64,000 bases of DNA from positions 10,877,501 through 10,941,500 of the forward strand of contig NZ_AP028461.1 in the NCBI RefSeq assembly GCF_033097365.1, read 5' to 3'. The notes beneath the pieces are model-generated. The model ran no database searches, was not told where the DNA came from, and saw nothing but the letters and a program-made list of their open reading frames with translations. This stretch comes from Actinoplanes sichuanensis (GTDB lineage Bacteria; Actinomycetota; Actinomycetes; Mycobacteriales; Micromonosporaceae). Made by a program: the position numbers and the translations under genes. Within the stretch, counting starts at the first letter, position 1. Each line of letters opens with the position of its first letter. Positions 8,291-17,450 of this stretch are shown piece after piece.

Positions 8291-8580
8291 CCAGCCAACC
8301 CCGTCGAAGGCCGGACCGCCGACCCGCCGGAAACCGGACAGGGCAGGTCAGGCGGCAACGTGCGGCGATGTCCCGCACGGCCGGCGGACCCGGACAAGCG
8401 GACGAGTCCGCTTGCATCGGGCGGCGAGGGCCGTTCGGACGGAGACTGGAAGCTCGGGGTGGCCGAAGGCGGAGCGCGTGACACCCGGGCCGGTGCCGCC
8501 CGCGGTCAGCTGCCTTGGTCGGGCATCCCGCAGAGAGTCCGCGCGTGCACAGCGTCGGCGGCGAAGGGAGACGCGGCGAG

Positions 8581-10305
8581 ATGACCCCCGTGGACTGGGT
8601 GCTCGTGGTTGCGATCATCGTGCTTGCCGCGTCGGTGATAGCCGGGCTCGTCCTCGGGGCGCGTGCGCTGCGCGTGCTGCACACCGATCGGCAGGATGCC
8701 CAGGATCGGCGCGAGCAGGCGGTCGGTGACGCCCAGGCGAAGGTCGAGGACGCAAAAGCCAAGGCCGCTTCGGTACGGGCGGAGACCGCAGCCGCGAAAG
8801 CCGAGGCGAACGCCGCCCGGGCCGAGGCACGCCGGGTCCTGGAGACCGCCCACGGTGAGGCCGACACGATCCTCGAACACGCCCACCGTCAGGCCGAGAC
8901 CGACGCCGAACAGCTGAGGGCCGCGGCTCGTCGTTCCGGGGAGCGAGAGATCGCTCTATTGAACGCGACGGTGAAGGAGCAGGCCGCCGAGGTGGAGCGC
9001 CGCGCCGGCCGGATCGACGAGCGGGAGCGGCTGCACGGCGAAGAGGTGGAGCGCCTGGTCGAGCGGGAGCGTCGGATCGCCGCCCTGGAGTCGGACCTGT
9101 CGAAGCGGGAGTCGGCGCTGGCGTCGCGGGAGGCGGAACTCGCCAAGGCGGACGAGGTGAAGCGCCGCGAGCTGGAGCGGATCGCCGGCCTGACCGCGGA
9201 GACGGCGCGCACCGAACTGATCGAGGCGATCGAGGGGCAGGCTAAGCGGGAGGCCGCGATCCTGGTCCGGGACATCGAGACAGACGCGCGGAGCACCGCC
9301 GACACCCGGGCCCGGCACATCGTGGTCGACGCCATCCAGCGGATCGCCAGCGAGCAGACCGCGGAGAGCGTGGTCAGTGTCCTGCACCTGCCGAGCGACG
9401 AGATGAAGGGCCGGATCATCGGCCGTGAGGGCCGCAACATCCGGGCGTTCGAGTCGACCACCGGCGTCAACCTGATCATCGACGACACCCCGGAGGCGGT
9501 CCTTCTCTCCTGTTTCGATCCGGTACGCCGGGAGGTGGGCCGCCTGACGCTGGAGAAACTGGTGCTGGACGGCCGGATCCATCCGCACCGGATCGAGGAG
9601 GTCTTCGACAGCGCGAAGAACGAGGTGGAGCGGCTGTGTGACCGGGCGGCCGAGGAGGCCCTGGTCGACGTCGGGATCACCAACATCCACCCGGAGCTGG
9701 TGAAACTGCTGGGCCGGCTGCGATACCGGACGAGCTACGGCCAGAACGTGCTGAAGCATCTGGTGGAGACCGCGCACATCGCCGGGATCATGGCGGCTGA
9801 ACTGGGCCTGGACGTGCCGACGATGAAGCGGGCGGCGTTCCTGCACGACATCGGTAAGGCGCTGACCCACGAGGTGGAGGGCAGTCACGCGCTGATCGGC
9901 GCCGACATGGCCCGCAAGTACGGCGAGCACGAGGACATCGTCCACGCCATCGAAGCGCACCACAACGAGGTGCCGCCGCAGACCATCGAGGCCGTGCTCA
10001 CGCAGGCGTCCGACGCGTGTTCCGGGGGACGGCCCGGCGCCCGACGGGAGAGCCTGGAGGCGTACGTCAAGAGGTTGGAACGTATCGAGGAGATCGCCGG
10101 CGGCAAAGCCGGTGTGGAGAAGGTCTTCGCGATGCAGGCCGGCCGGGAGATCCGGGTGATGGTGCGCCCCGACGACATCGACGACATCGGCGCCGCCGTG
10201 CTGGCCCGTGACGTGGCGAAGCAGATCGAGGAGGAGCTGACCTACCCGGGCCAGATCCGCGTCACCGTCGTACGAGAGTCCCGGGTAACGGAGCTTGCCC
10301 GCTGA
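8581..10305 (+). CDS. rny: Ribonuclease Y
   Basis: RNase Y, 574 residues, a membrane-anchored endoribonuclease that starts mRNA decay. An N-terminal transmembrane helix (about 5-28) is followed by a long Ala/Glu/Arg-rich coiled coil to about residue 240. A KH RNA-binding domain (MKGRIIGREGRNIRAFE, from about 275) and an HD hydrolase domain follow; the His-Asp pair is in AAFLHDIGKA near 421-422. I chose the ATG at 8581 because GGGAGA lies just upstream; the frame extends further left without similarity. The gene stands alone after a long non-coding stretch, which may carry its promoter. Confidence 0.95.
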   Translation: MTPVDWVLVVAIIVLAASVIAGLVLGARALRVLHTDRQDAQDRREQAVGDAQAKVEDAKAKAASVRAETAAAKAEANAARAEARRVLETAHGEADTILEHAHRQAETDAEQLRAAARRSGEREIALLNATVKEQAAEVERRAGRIDERERLHGEEVERLVERERRIAALESDLSKRESALASREAELAKADEVKRRELERIAGLTAETARTELIEAIEGQAKREAAILVRDIETDARSTADTRARHIVVDAIQRIASEQTAESVVSVLHLPSDEMKGRIIGREGRNIRAFESTTGVNLIIDDTPEAVLLSCFDPVRREVGRLTLEKLVLDGRIHPHRIEEVFDSAKNEVERLCDRAAEEALVDVGITNIHPELVKLLGRLRYRTSYGQNVLKHLVETAHIAGIMAAELGLDVPTMKRAAFLHDIGKALTHEVEGSHALIGADMARKYGEHEDIVHAIEAHHNEVPPQTIEAVLTQASDACSGGRPGARRESLEAYVKRLERIEEIAGGKAGVEKVFAMQAGREIRVMVRPDDIDDIGAAVLARDVAKQIEEELTYPGQIRVTVVRESRVTELAR

Positions 10306-10363
10306 TCGGCATCGGCCACCGACGGGGCGGCAGAATCATCTGATCGAATGTAGCGTCTCCCGC

Positions 10364-10828
10364 ATGAGATCGATGAAGGCATTTTCCTCTCTCGTTGCGG
10401 GAGCTGTTGCGGTGGTTGGGCTCGCGTCACCCGCGAGCGCCGCTGAACAGCGTGCGGCGGCTCCTGCGGCCGCTGCGTTGCTGGGTGGATCGGCTATCAA
10501 CCTCACTGTTCCCTACACCATGCAGATCGCCAGGTTCATCGCCGGCGGTCCGTCGAGTTGCTCCATCTGGAATGAGCAGGGAAATGCAACTATCGACCCG
10601 GTGACCTGGCGTTGCCAGCTCGGTGATGCTGCCGACGACGACGGTTTCCGCTTCACCAACCTTCCCGCCGGAGGGTATTACGTGCGTTTCAACAGCCCGT
10701 CGAACCCGTCGGCGCCGTATCGGTGGGTGGCGAACGGGAAATGGACCAAAATCAAAGACACGCATTCGGCCGTGTGTCGTTGGCAGAGCGGTGAAGAACG
10801 ATACGACGCCTACTGCACCGTGCAGTAA
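10364..10828 (+). CDS. Small secreted protein of unknown function
   Basis: A 154-residue protein with a clear Sec signal peptide (MRSMKAFSSLVAGAVAVVGL, then an ASPASA cleavage site near residue 26). The mature part is about 128 residues with four Cys (in SSCSIW, WRCQLG, AVCRWQ and AYCTV) that could form two disulfides. It has a GFRFTNLPAGGYYVRFNS segment suggesting a beta-rich fold. I do not recognise the family. TAGCGT at 10351 lies 7 nt upstream of the ATG, which suits a leaderless transcript. A strong hairpin follows the stop. Confidence 0.8.
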   Translation: MRSMKAFSSLVAGAVAVVGLASPASAAEQRAAAPAAAALLGGSAINLTVPYTMQIARFIAGGPSSCSIWNEQGNATIDPVTWRCQLGDAADDDGFRFTNLPAGGYYVRFNSPSNPSAPYRWVANGKWTKIKDTHSAVCRWQSGEERYDAYCTVQ

Positions 10829-10837
10829 TCGTTGATG

Positions 10838-10885
10838 CCCGGCTCTTCGGTGGGCGTCCGTCGGAACGGCCGCCGAAGAGCCGGG
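10838..10885. terminator. Bidirectional terminator hairpin
   Basis: CCCGGCTCTTCGG (10838-10850) pairs perfectly with CCGAAGAGCCGGG (10873-10885) across a 22-nt loop. It lies between the convergent secreted-protein gene and gluD. No long U-tract follows, as is common in actinobacteria. Confidence 0.75.
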
Positions 10886-10931
10886 TGACGCGTCAGCGAT
10901 TCGCGAGAATCAAAGCGTGACCGGAATGGCG

Positions 10932-11879
10932 TCAGACGTTGGCGCCCGCGTCGACCGGCGTGGCCACTTCCGAGGCGGTCGGGAGCGCGGCGGTCTTGCG
11001 CCCGCGGGCGAGCCGGCGCTGGACGTACTGGGCGAGCTTCGACAGCGAATAGTTCACCAGGATGAACAGCACCGCGATCACGAAGTAGACCTGGATCGGG
11101 TTGCTCAGCACGCCGATGATCTGCTTGCCGATGTTCAGGGTCTCCTCGTAGCTGATGATGAAGCCGAGCGAGGTGTCCTTGAGGACCACGACGAGCTGGC
11201 TGATCAGCGCCGGCAGCATGATCCGGAAGGACTGTGGCAGCAGGATCAGCGTGGTGGTCTGGAACGGCGAGAGCCCGATCGCGACCGCCGCCTCCCGCTG
11301 GCCGAACGGCAGGCCCTCCATACCGGAGCGCAGGATCTCGGCGATGACCACACCGTTGTAGACGGTCAGGCCGATCACCAGGTACCACAGCGTCTCGAGG
11401 GTGACGCCGAACTCGGGCAGGCCGCGTGCGACGAAGAAGATCGTGATGACCACCGGCAGGCCGCGGAACACCTCGACACAGACCCGGGTGAGTACGGCCA
11501 GCCCGCTGCCGAGACCGCGCAGCAGGTAGGCGACCGGGGTGGAGAGCCCGGCGTACCGGCGGCCGGCCAGGCTCTTGAGCTGCAGCCGCAGGATGGCCAG
11601 CAGGGTGCCGATGATCAGCGACGCGACGATGGCCAGGCCTGCCGCGATCAGCGTGTTCTCGATGCCGACCCAGATCCGCTCCCAGACCAGGACGAAGTTC
11701 TCGTTCGAGGGGTCGATCAGCGGCCCCCAGAGCTCCATCGAGAACTGCCCCTTCTCGTCCAGGGGCAGGTAGATCAGGTAGTACGCGCCGGCCGCCACCA
11801 GGAGGGCGGCCAGCACACTGATGATCAGGGTGAGCCGCCGCTGGCGGGGGCCCGGAACGTCGTAGAGGACGCTGCTCAT
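10932..11879 (-). CDS. gluD: Glutamate-type ABC transporter permease GluD
   Basis: Inner-membrane permease of a polar amino-acid importer, 315 residues. One hydrophobic helix near the N-terminus (LTLIISVLAALLVAAGAYYL) precedes the BPD-transporter core. The cytoplasmic EAA loop that contacts the ATPase reads EAAVAIGLSPFQTTTLILLPQ. The C-terminal 35 residues are charged and variable. The start overlaps the gluC stop in an ATGA, so the two permeases are probably made in equal amounts. The gluABCD order on one strand matches the Corynebacterium/Streptomyces glutamate system; substrate specificity is inferred from that. Confidence 0.9.
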   Translation of the reverse strand: MSSVLYDVPGPRQRRLTLIISVLAALLVAAGAYYLIYLPLDEKGQFSMELWGPLIDPSNENFVLVWERIWVGIENTLIAAGLAIVASLIIGTLLAILRLQLKSLAGRRYAGLSTPVAYLLRGLGSGLAVLTRVCVEVFRGLPVVITIFFVARGLPEFGVTLETLWYLVIGLTVYNGVVIAEILRSGMEGLPFGQREAAVAIGLSPFQTTTLILLPQSFRIMLPALISQLVVVLKDTSLGFIISYEETLNIGKQIIGVLSNPIQVYFVIAVLFILVNYSLSKLAQYVQRRLARGRKTAALPTASEVATPVDAGANV

Positions 11880-12586
11880 CGGGCCGCCACCGCCTGCCGC
11901 CGCTCGATCCGGTCGAGGAGGGCCCCGAGAGGGACGGTCATGATCAGGTATCCGATCGAGATGCCGATGGCGACGGGGATGAAGGCGTAACCCTCGGCCG
12001 AGGTGAGCTGGTCGGCGCTCTGTGAGAGGTCACCGACGACGCCGAAGAAGCCGATCAGCGCCGAGTTCTTGATCATCGCGATGATCACCGAACCGAGCGG
12101 GACGATCGAGGCCTTCCACGACTGCGGCAGCACCACGTACCGCAGGTTCTGCCCGAAGGTCAGCCCGAGTGAGCGGGCGGCCTCGGCCTGGCCGGGCGGC
12201 ACCGCGTTGATCCCGGACCGCAGCGCCTCACAGACGAAGGCGGCGGTGTAGAGGGTCAGCGCGATCAGGGCGAATCGGAAGTACGGCAGGTCGGTGCTGA
12301 GCCGGGTGAAGACCACGTCCAGGCCCGGGATACGCAGGAAGTCGGCGTTGGAACCGAGTGCCGGCAGGGCGAACGCGGCGAAGAACATCACCACGGTCAG
12401 CGGCATGTTGCGGAAGATCGTGACGTACGCGGTGCCGAGCGCGCGCAGCGGCGGCACCGGTGAGATGCGGAGCACCGCCACGACGGCGCCCAGGATGAGG
12501 GCGCCGATCGCGGCGAGCACGCAGATCTGGAGGGTGAGCCAGAAACCGCCCGCGAAGACGTCGAACTTGTCTACTAGCACACTCAC
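11876..12586 (-). CDS. gluC: Glutamate-type ABC transporter permease GluC
   Basis: Second permease subunit, 236 residues, with about five membrane helices. The EAA loop is EAARSLGLTFGQNLRYVVLPQ, and the N-terminal FWLTLQICVLAAIGALILG helix is typical of the HisM/GlnP family. It lies between gluB and gluD and should pair with GluD to form the channel. Thirty-one bases separate it from gluB, and it overlaps gluD by 4 bp. Confidence 0.92.
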   Translation of the reverse strand: MSVLVDKFDVFAGGFWLTLQICVLAAIGALILGAVVAVLRISPVPPLRALGTAYVTIFRNMPLTVVMFFAAFALPALGSNADFLRIPGLDVVFTRLSTDLPYFRFALIALTLYTAAFVCEALRSGINAVPPGQAEAARSLGLTFGQNLRYVVLPQSWKASIVPLGSVIIAMIKNSALIGFFGVVGDLSQSADQLTSAEGYAFIPVAIGISIGYLIMTVPLGALLDRIERRQAVAAR

Positions 12587-12617
12587 GGGCGGAAGCTCCC
12601 CGGATCAGCGGTTGATA

Positions 12618-13496
12618 TCAGTAGCGGTTGACGGCCGGGGCGGTGCCGAGCTCAGCGCCGAACTTGCCGGCGGTGTCGTCCCACGCCTTCTTCCAGCTGC
12701 CGTCCTTGTAGGCCTTCTCCAGCGTGTCGTTGATGAACGACCGGAAGTCCTTGTCGTCGATCTTCACGCCGATGCCGTACGGCTCCTTGGTGAAGTTGTC
12801 GCCGGCCAGCTTGTACTTGCCCTCGTTCTTGGCGATGTAGCCCAGGAGGATGACGTTGTCCGTGGTCACGGCGTTGACCTGGCCGCCGTCCAGGGCGGTG
12901 ATGCACTTGTCGTAGGTGTCGAAGAGCACCAGCTGGGTGGCGACGTCCTTGACGTACGTCTTGATCGTCTCGGCCGGGGTCGAGCCGGTGACCGAGCAGA
13001 CCTTCTTGTCGCCCGCCTTGAAGGCGTCCGGGCCGGTGATCGTCGCGTCGTCCGCCTTGACCAGGATGTTCTGGCCGGCCTCGTAGTACGGCCCGGCGAA
13101 GGCGATGCGCTCCTTGCGCTTGTCGTTGATCGTGTACGTCGCCACGATGAAGTCGACGTTGTTGTTCACGATCGCGTCCTCGCGGATCTTCGAGGTCGTC
13201 TCGACGAACTCGATCTTGTCCGTGGGGATGCCGAGCTCCTTGACGATGATCTTCGCGACCTCGACGTCGAAGCCCTCCGGCTTGCCGGACAGGCCCTTCA
13301 GGCCGAAGCCGGGCTGGTCGAACTTGGTGCCGACCTTGATCGCCTGAGCCTTGTTGAGCTTCTCCATGGTGCTACCGGCGGCGAACGACTTGCTGGAGCC
13401 GGTGTCACCCGACTCGGTCTTGTCGCCGCCACACGCGGTCAGGCCGAAAGTCAGAGCCGCGGCGGTGGCCACAACGGCTGCACGAGTGAAACGCAT
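12618..13496 (-). CDS. gluB: Glutamate-binding lipoprotein GluB
   Basis: Extracellular substrate-binding protein, 292 residues. A lipoprotein signal peptide ends in the lipobox LTAC, with the lipidated Cys near residue 22. The family-3 solute-binding core follows: GTKFDQPGFG, then PEGFDVEVAKIIVKELG and the ATYTINDKRKERIAFAGPYY stretch. The last is characteristic of glutamate/glutamine binders. It captures the amino acid and delivers it to GluC/GluD. A hairpin between gluA and gluB may set it to a different expression level from the ATPase. Confidence 0.93.
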   Translation of the reverse strand: MRFTRAAVVATAAALTFGLTACGGDKTESGDTGSSKSFAAGSTMEKLNKAQAIKVGTKFDQPGFGLKGLSGKPEGFDVEVAKIIVKELGIPTDKIEFVETTSKIREDAIVNNNVDFIVATYTINDKRKERIAFAGPYYEAGQNILVKADDATITGPDAFKAGDKKVCSVTGSTPAETIKTYVKDVATQLVLFDTYDKCITALDGGQVNAVTTDNVILLGYIAKNEGKYKLAGDNFTKEPYGIGVKIDDKDFRSFINDTLEKAYKDGSWKKAWDDTAGKFGAELGTAPAVNRY

Positions 13497-13515
13497 ACTT
13501 CATCTCCTTTTCGAT

Positions 13516-13542
13516 CAGAACCGCCGTCGTGTGGCGGCTCTG
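13516..13542 (-). terminator. Intercistronic hairpin between gluA and gluB
   Basis: CAGAACCGCC and GGCGGCTCTG pair at 9 of 10 positions around a 7-nt loop, in the 69-bp gluA-gluB gap. It could act as an attenuator or processing site that uncouples the abundant binding protein from the ATPase. The role is inferred. Confidence 0.45.
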
Positions 13543-13565
13543 AGGGCTGGCGCCGGTGAGGACGC

Positions 13566-14351
13566 TCAGTGCGTGAGGATCTTGGAAAGGAAGTCCTTGG
13601 CCCGGTCGCTCCGCGGGTTCGCGAAGAACTCCTCCGGCGTCGCCTGCTCGACGAGCTGGCCGTCGGCCATGAACACGACCCGGTCGGCCGCGTGCCGGGC
13701 GAAACCCATCTCGTGGGTGACGACCACCATCGTCATGCCGTCGCGGGCCAGCGAGGTCATCACGTCCAGCACCTCGCCCACCATCTCCGGGTCGAGCGCA
13801 CTGGTGGGCTCGTCGAAGAGCAGCGCCTTGGGCTGCATGGCGAGAGCCCGCGCGATCGCGACACGCTGCTGCTGGCCGCCGGAGAGCTGAGCCGGGTACT
13901 TGTCGGCCTGATTGGCGATGCCGACCCGCTCCAGCAGGCCCATGGCGCGGTCACGTACCGCCGCGGGCTTCTCCTTGCGCACCTTGACCGGGCCCAGCAT
14001 CACGTTCTGCAGGATGGTCTTGTGCGCGAAGAGGTTGAAGGACTGGAACACCATGCCGACTTCGCTGCGTAGCCGTGCCAGAGCACGGCCCTCGGCCGGA
14101 AGTGGCCGCCCGTCGAAGGTGATCGTGCCGGAGTCGATCGGCTCCAGCCGGTTGATGGCACGGCACAGCGTGGACTTACCGGACCCGGAGGGTCCGATGA
14201 CGACCACGACCTCGCCGCGCGCGACAGACAGGTCGACGTCCTGTAGCACGTGCAAGGGGCCGAACCACTTGTTGACGTTCTCAAGGACGATGAGAGCCTC
14301 GCCTGTCACCCCTGGTCCATCCGCTCGTTGTCGGTTCACTCGAATGGACAC
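13566..14351 (-). CDS. gluA: Glutamate-type ABC transporter ATP-binding protein GluA
   Basis: ATPase of the importer, 261 residues. Walker [10 protein letters not shown], the Q-loop in [13 protein letters not shown], the signature LSGGQQQR, Walker [10 protein letters not shown] and the H-loop [10 protein letters not shown] are all intact. It is the first gene of the minus-strand gluABCD operon, and its promoter must lie in the 87-bp gap shared with the divergent gene at 14439. The start at 14351 gives 14 residues before the conserved region. A GTG at 14309 (VTGEALIVL) is an alternative. Confidence 0.94.
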   Translation of the reverse strand: MSIRVNRQRADGPGVTGEALIVLENVNKWFGPLHVLQDVDLSVARGEVVVVIGPSGSGKSTLCRAINRLEPIDSGTITFDGRPLPAEGRALARLRSEVGMVFQSFNLFAHKTILQNVMLGPVKVRKEKPAAVRDRAMGLLERVGIANQADKYPAQLSGGQQQRVAIARALAMQPKALLFDEPTSALDPEMVGEVLDVMTSLARDGMTMVVVTHEMGFARHAADRVVFMADGQLVEQATPEEFFANPRSDRAKDFLSKILTH

Positions 14352-14438
14352 ACCCTATGGGCCCGTCCGTATCGGAATGTGTCGAGAATGGTCACGGAGC
14401 GGTAACACAGCCAATGCGCTGAGAGAGGGGTCCGGACC

Positions 14439-14912
14439 ATGGACTTTATGGCGGACGGCCCGTGGAACTGGTGCATCGCCGGCCGGGCCGATCCGGACCG
14501 GGTGATGGGTGCGCTCGCCGGCGCTCTGGAACGTCAGGTGCACGGCATGGTCGCCGGCGCGGATCTGCTCTGCGACGTCTATCACGTCGGCGGAGACTTC
14601 CCGACGATGGTCGACATCTACTTGACACCCGCCGGCGTCGTCGAGGAGACCATCGCCGGCGCCGTCGCGGTCCGGCTTGGTGCCGCGGTCCTGCTTCCCG
14701 ACGACACCCTCAACCCTTCGCGGTACGTGTTGTGCGAGCCCGACGGCACGATCAGGGCGGTGCACGTCGACGAACGGGAGACCGACGACGGCACCGAGCG
14801 GCGGCACGTGCGCGCCTGCACCGGCCACGACCCGGCGTGCGCCGCCCCGGCCGGTTGTGACCGATCGCGGTGGAAACCGGACCCGACGCCGGAGCGGCCC
14901 GCCGCGGCGTGA
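14439..14912 (+). CDS. Conserved-looking hypothetical protein
   Basis: A 157-residue protein whose ATG follows GAGAGAGGGG by a good distance. I do not recognise a family. The first 110 residues look like a compact alpha/beta domain: WNWCIAGRADPDRVMGALAG, then GGDFPTMVDIYLTPAG and VRLGAAVLLPDD. The last 40 residues are charged with four Cys (RACTGHDPACAAPAGCDRSR), which could bind a metal. It is divergent from gluA and 21 bp upstream of miaB. An alternative ATG lies three codons in. Confidence 0.7.
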   Translation: MDFMADGPWNWCIAGRADPDRVMGALAGALERQVHGMVAGADLLCDVYHVGGDFPTMVDIYLTPAGVVEETIAGAVAVRLGAAVLLPDDTLNPSRYVLCEPDGTIRAVHVDERETDDGTERRHVRACTGHDPACAAPAGCDRSRWKPDPTPERPAAA

Positions 14913-14933
14913 GGGGTAGCCTGGTCAATTGCC

Positions 14934-16433
14934 ATGACTACCGAGACTCCGGGCGCCCCGCGCACCTACGATGTGCGCACCTACGGCTGCCAGATGAACG
15001 TGCACGACAGCGAGCGGATCTCCGGCCTGATGGAGGACGCCGGCTACGTGCGCGCCCCCGAGGCCGACGCGGCGGACGTGGTCGTCTTCAACACCTGTGC
15101 GGTACGGGAGAACGCCGACAACCGCCTCTACGGCAACCTCGGCCACCTGCGCCCCACCAAGCTCAAGAACCCCGGCATGCAGATCGCGGTCGGTGGCTGC
15201 CTCGCCCAGAAGGACAAGGGCGACATCGTCAAGAAGGCGCCCTGGGTCGACGTCGTCTTCGGCACCCACAACATCGGCTCGCTGCCGGCGATGCTGGAGC
15301 GCGCCCGGCACAACGAGGAGGCGCAGGTCGAGATCCTCGAGTCACTCGAGGTCTTCCCCTCCACGCTGCCGACCAAGCGCGAGTCGACGTACGCGGGGTG
15401 GGTCTCCATCTCGGTCGGCTGCAACAACACCTGCACCTTCTGCATCGTGCCCAGCCTGCGCGGCAAGGAGAAGGACCGCCGGCCCGGCGACATCCTGGCC
15501 GAGGTGCGCGCCCTGGTCGCCGAGGGGGTCCTCGAGGTGACCCTGCTCGGGCAGAACGTGAATTCCTACGGGGTCGAGTTCGGCGACCGGCTCGCCTTCG
15601 GCAAGCTGCTGCGCGCCTGCGGCGAGGTGGAGGGCCTGGAGCGGGTCCGGTTCACCAGCCCGCACCCGAAGGACTTCACCGACGACGTGATCGCCGCGAT
15701 GGCCGAGACGCCCAACGTGTGCCACTCGCTGCACATGCCGCTGCAGTCCGGCTCGGACACCGTGCTGAAGGCGATGCGCCGCAGCTACCGCCAGGAGAAG
15801 TACCTGGGAATCATCGAGAAGGTCCGGGCCGCCATGCCGGACGCCGCGATCACCACCGACATCATCGTCGGTTTCCCCGGCGAGACCGACGAGGACTTCG
15901 AGCAGACCCTCGAGGTGGTCCGCCGGGCCCGGTTCTCCAGCGCCTTCACCTTCCAGTATTCGAAGCGCCCCGGCACCCCGGCCGCGACGATGGAGGAGCA
16001 GGTCCCGAAGGCGGTCGTGCAGGAGCGTTACAACCGGCTGATCGCCACCCTCGAGGACATCACCTGGTCGGAGAACAAGAAGCTGGTCGGCGAGAAGGTC
16101 GAGGTCCTGGTGGCGGTGGGCGAGGGCCGCAAGGACGAGCGCACCGGCCGGATGAGCGGCCGCGCGCGTGACGGCCGTCTGGTGCACTTCGCCACGGGTG
16201 AGCTGACCGGCGACCGGGCCCCGCGTCCGGGCGACATCGTCGAGACGGTGATCACCTACGCCGCCCCGCACCATCTCAACGCCGACGGCGACCCGCTGAG
16301 CCACCGCCGGACCCGTGCCGGCGACGCCTTCGAGGCCGGCCGTACCCCGAAGCTGAAGGGCGTCTCGCTCGGTCTGCCGTCGATCGGTGTCCCGGTCCCG
16401 TTGCCGCCCGCCGCCGACGGCTGCGCGGTCTGA
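14934..16433 (+). CDS. miaB: tRNA-2-methylthio-N6-dimethylallyladenosine synthase MiaB
   Basis: MiaB, 499 residues, a radical-SAM enzyme that adds a methylthio group to the isopentenylated A37 made by MiaA. The N-terminal UPF0004 domain supplies three cluster Cys (TYGCQMN at 19, NTCAVR, VGGCLAQ). The radical-SAM motif CNNTCTFC is at about 163-170, and a TRAM-type domain follows near 375-445. About 50 extra C-terminal residues are variable. TAGCCT at 14917 is a plausible -10 about 12 nt before the ATG, so the leader would be very short. miaA, its pathway partner, lies 3.4 kb downstream on the same strand but in a separate unit. Confidence 0.96.
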   Translation: MTTETPGAPRTYDVRTYGCQMNVHDSERISGLMEDAGYVRAPEADAADVVVFNTCAVRENADNRLYGNLGHLRPTKLKNPGMQIAVGGCLAQKDKGDIVKKAPWVDVVFGTHNIGSLPAMLERARHNEEAQVEILESLEVFPSTLPTKRESTYAGWVSISVGCNNTCTFCIVPSLRGKEKDRRPGDILAEVRALVAEGVLEVTLLGQNVNSYGVEFGDRLAFGKLLRACGEVEGLERVRFTSPHPKDFTDDVIAAMAETPNVCHSLHMPLQSGSDTVLKAMRRSYRQEKYLGIIEKVRAAMPDAAITTDIIVGFPGETDEDFEQTLEVVRRARFSSAFTFQYSKRPGTPAATMEEQVPKAVVQERYNRLIATLEDITWSENKKLVGEKVEVLVAVGEGRKDERTGRMSGRARDGRLVHFATGELTGDRAPRPGDIVETVITYAAPHHLNADGDPLSHRRTRAGDAFEAGRTPKLKGVSLGLPSIGVPVPLPPAADGCAV

Positions 16434-16466
16434 GGCCACCGCTCCCGGACAGCCGCGGCGGTTCTG

Positions 16467-17366
16467 CTACCGGACGATCGCTGGGGCCGCGGCCCTGATC
16501 TGGTCGAGCAGCGCCGAGGTCGCCGGCGGATCGGGCGGTTCGCCGAGGACCGCGACCGACACCCGGCGGCCCGGCCCGGGCAGCCGTACCGCCCGCACCC
16601 GGGGGTCGCGGTGGGCGGCCAGGGCCAGCGCCGGCAGGGTGGTCGCGCCCATCCCGGCGGCCACCAGCGCCTGCACCGCCACATAGTCGTCGGTGGTGAA
16701 CCGGATGTCCGGGACGAAGCCCTCGGCCGCACAGGCGGCGACCAGGCGGCTGCGGCACCGCTCGCAGCCGCCGATCCACGGGCGGTCCCGGTGATCGGCG
16801 AGCCGGTCACCCGCCCAGCCCGCCGGAACCACCAGATAGGACGGCTCCTCCAGCAGCGTTTCGGAACGGACGCCGCCCGGGTCCGGTGCGGCGAGGTCCG
16901 GTACGGACTCGCCGGGATGGGCGAAGACCAGGGCGACGTCGACCTCACCGCCCCGCAGCAGCCGGATCGCGGCGGGCGGCTCGGCCTCGGTGAAGCGCAG
17001 GTCGACGCCGGGATGGGCGGTGGTGAAACCGGCCGCCGCGACCGGGACGAACGTGCCCAGCGCGGACGGGAACGCGGCCAGCCGGACCCGGCCGGCCCGG
17101 AGCCCGGTCAACTCGGCCAGCTCGACCTCGGCGGCCGCGATCCGGCCCAGGATCTCCTCGGCGCGTTCGGCGAGGAGCCGGCCGGCCTCGGTCAGCCGCA
17201 CGCCCCGACCGACCCGTTGCAGGAGCCGGCTGCCGGTCTCGGCTTCCAGCCGGGCCAGGTGGTGACTGACCGACGGCTGCGCGTAGTGCAGCGCCCGGGC
17301 CGCAGCGGTGACCGATCCGTGGCGGGCGACCGCGGCCAGCACGGTCAGCCGGGTGACGTCGAGCAT
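16467..17366 (-). CDS. LysR-family transcriptional regulator
   Basis: A 299-residue LysR-type regulator. The N-terminal winged HTH is plain (VTRLTVLAAVARHGSVTAAARALHYAQPSVSHHLARLE, split across residues 4-42). A linker helix and a periplasmic-binding-like effector domain follow. It is divergent from the dehydratase-like gene at 17451, the usual arrangement for a LysR regulator and its target. A dyad T-N11-A site lies in the 84-bp gap. The effector is unknown; an amino acid such as threonine or serine is a guess from the neighbour. Confidence 0.9.
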   Translation of the reverse strand: MLDVTRLTVLAAVARHGSVTAAARALHYAQPSVSHHLARLEAETGSRLLQRVGRGVRLTEAGRLLAERAEEILGRIAAAEVELAELTGLRAGRVRLAAFPSALGTFVPVAAAGFTTAHPGVDLRFTEAEPPAAIRLLRGGEVDVALVFAHPGESVPDLAAPDPGGVRSETLLEEPSYLVVPAGWAGDRLADHRDRPWIGGCERCRSRLVAACAAEGFVPDIRFTTDDYVAVQALVAAGMGATTLPALALAAHRDPRVRAVRLPGPGRRVSVAVLGEPPDPPATSALLDQIRAAAPAIVR

Positions 17367-17381
17367 GCGGCCAACGTATCA

Positions 17382-17396
17382 ATCCAGTCTATGGAT
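17382..17396. promoter_or_regulatory. LysR-type T-N11-A operator candidate
   Basis: ATCCA-GTCTA-TGGAT is a perfect dyad containing a T-N11-A core (17383-17395). It sits in the divergent gap between the LysR gene and the dehydratase-like gene. Matching form and position support the call; binding is inference. Confidence 0.5.
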
Positions 17397-17450
17397 CACC
17401 GAGAACACTGACATTGGACCTATGACTCGGAACGGCCGACGATCGAGGAC

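Larger units (their letters stand above)
6781..8580. other. 1.8 kb region without a convincing gene between recX and rny
   Basis: Long frames exist on both strands but they read as low-complexity Arg/Pro/Gly or Ser/Val/Gly sequence. They overlap one another and match no family I know. The stretch holds a sigma-70-type promoter at 7349 and a purine-rich degenerate repeat at 7900-8290. The part at about 7330-7470 is less GC-rich than the rest. A short RNA gene is possible but is not demonstrated. Confidence 0.55.

Noticed and set aside
7525..8484. Long minus-strand frame rich in Ser, Val, Phe and Gly
   Set aside because: It is produced by the purine-rich degenerate repeat; composition is uniform, it overlaps long frames in other phases, and no start signal or family is visible.
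7800..8729. 309-codon plus-strand frame with PTGKAD-like repeats
   Set aside because: It runs into the rny gene in the wrong phase, has no ribosome binding site, and the repeat is imperfect at the DNA level with indels. Kept only as a repeat finding.
12294..13559. 421-codon plus-strand frame across gluC/gluB
   Set aside because: It is the complement of well-supported transporter genes, with Asp/Val/Arg-rich composition typical of an antisense shadow.
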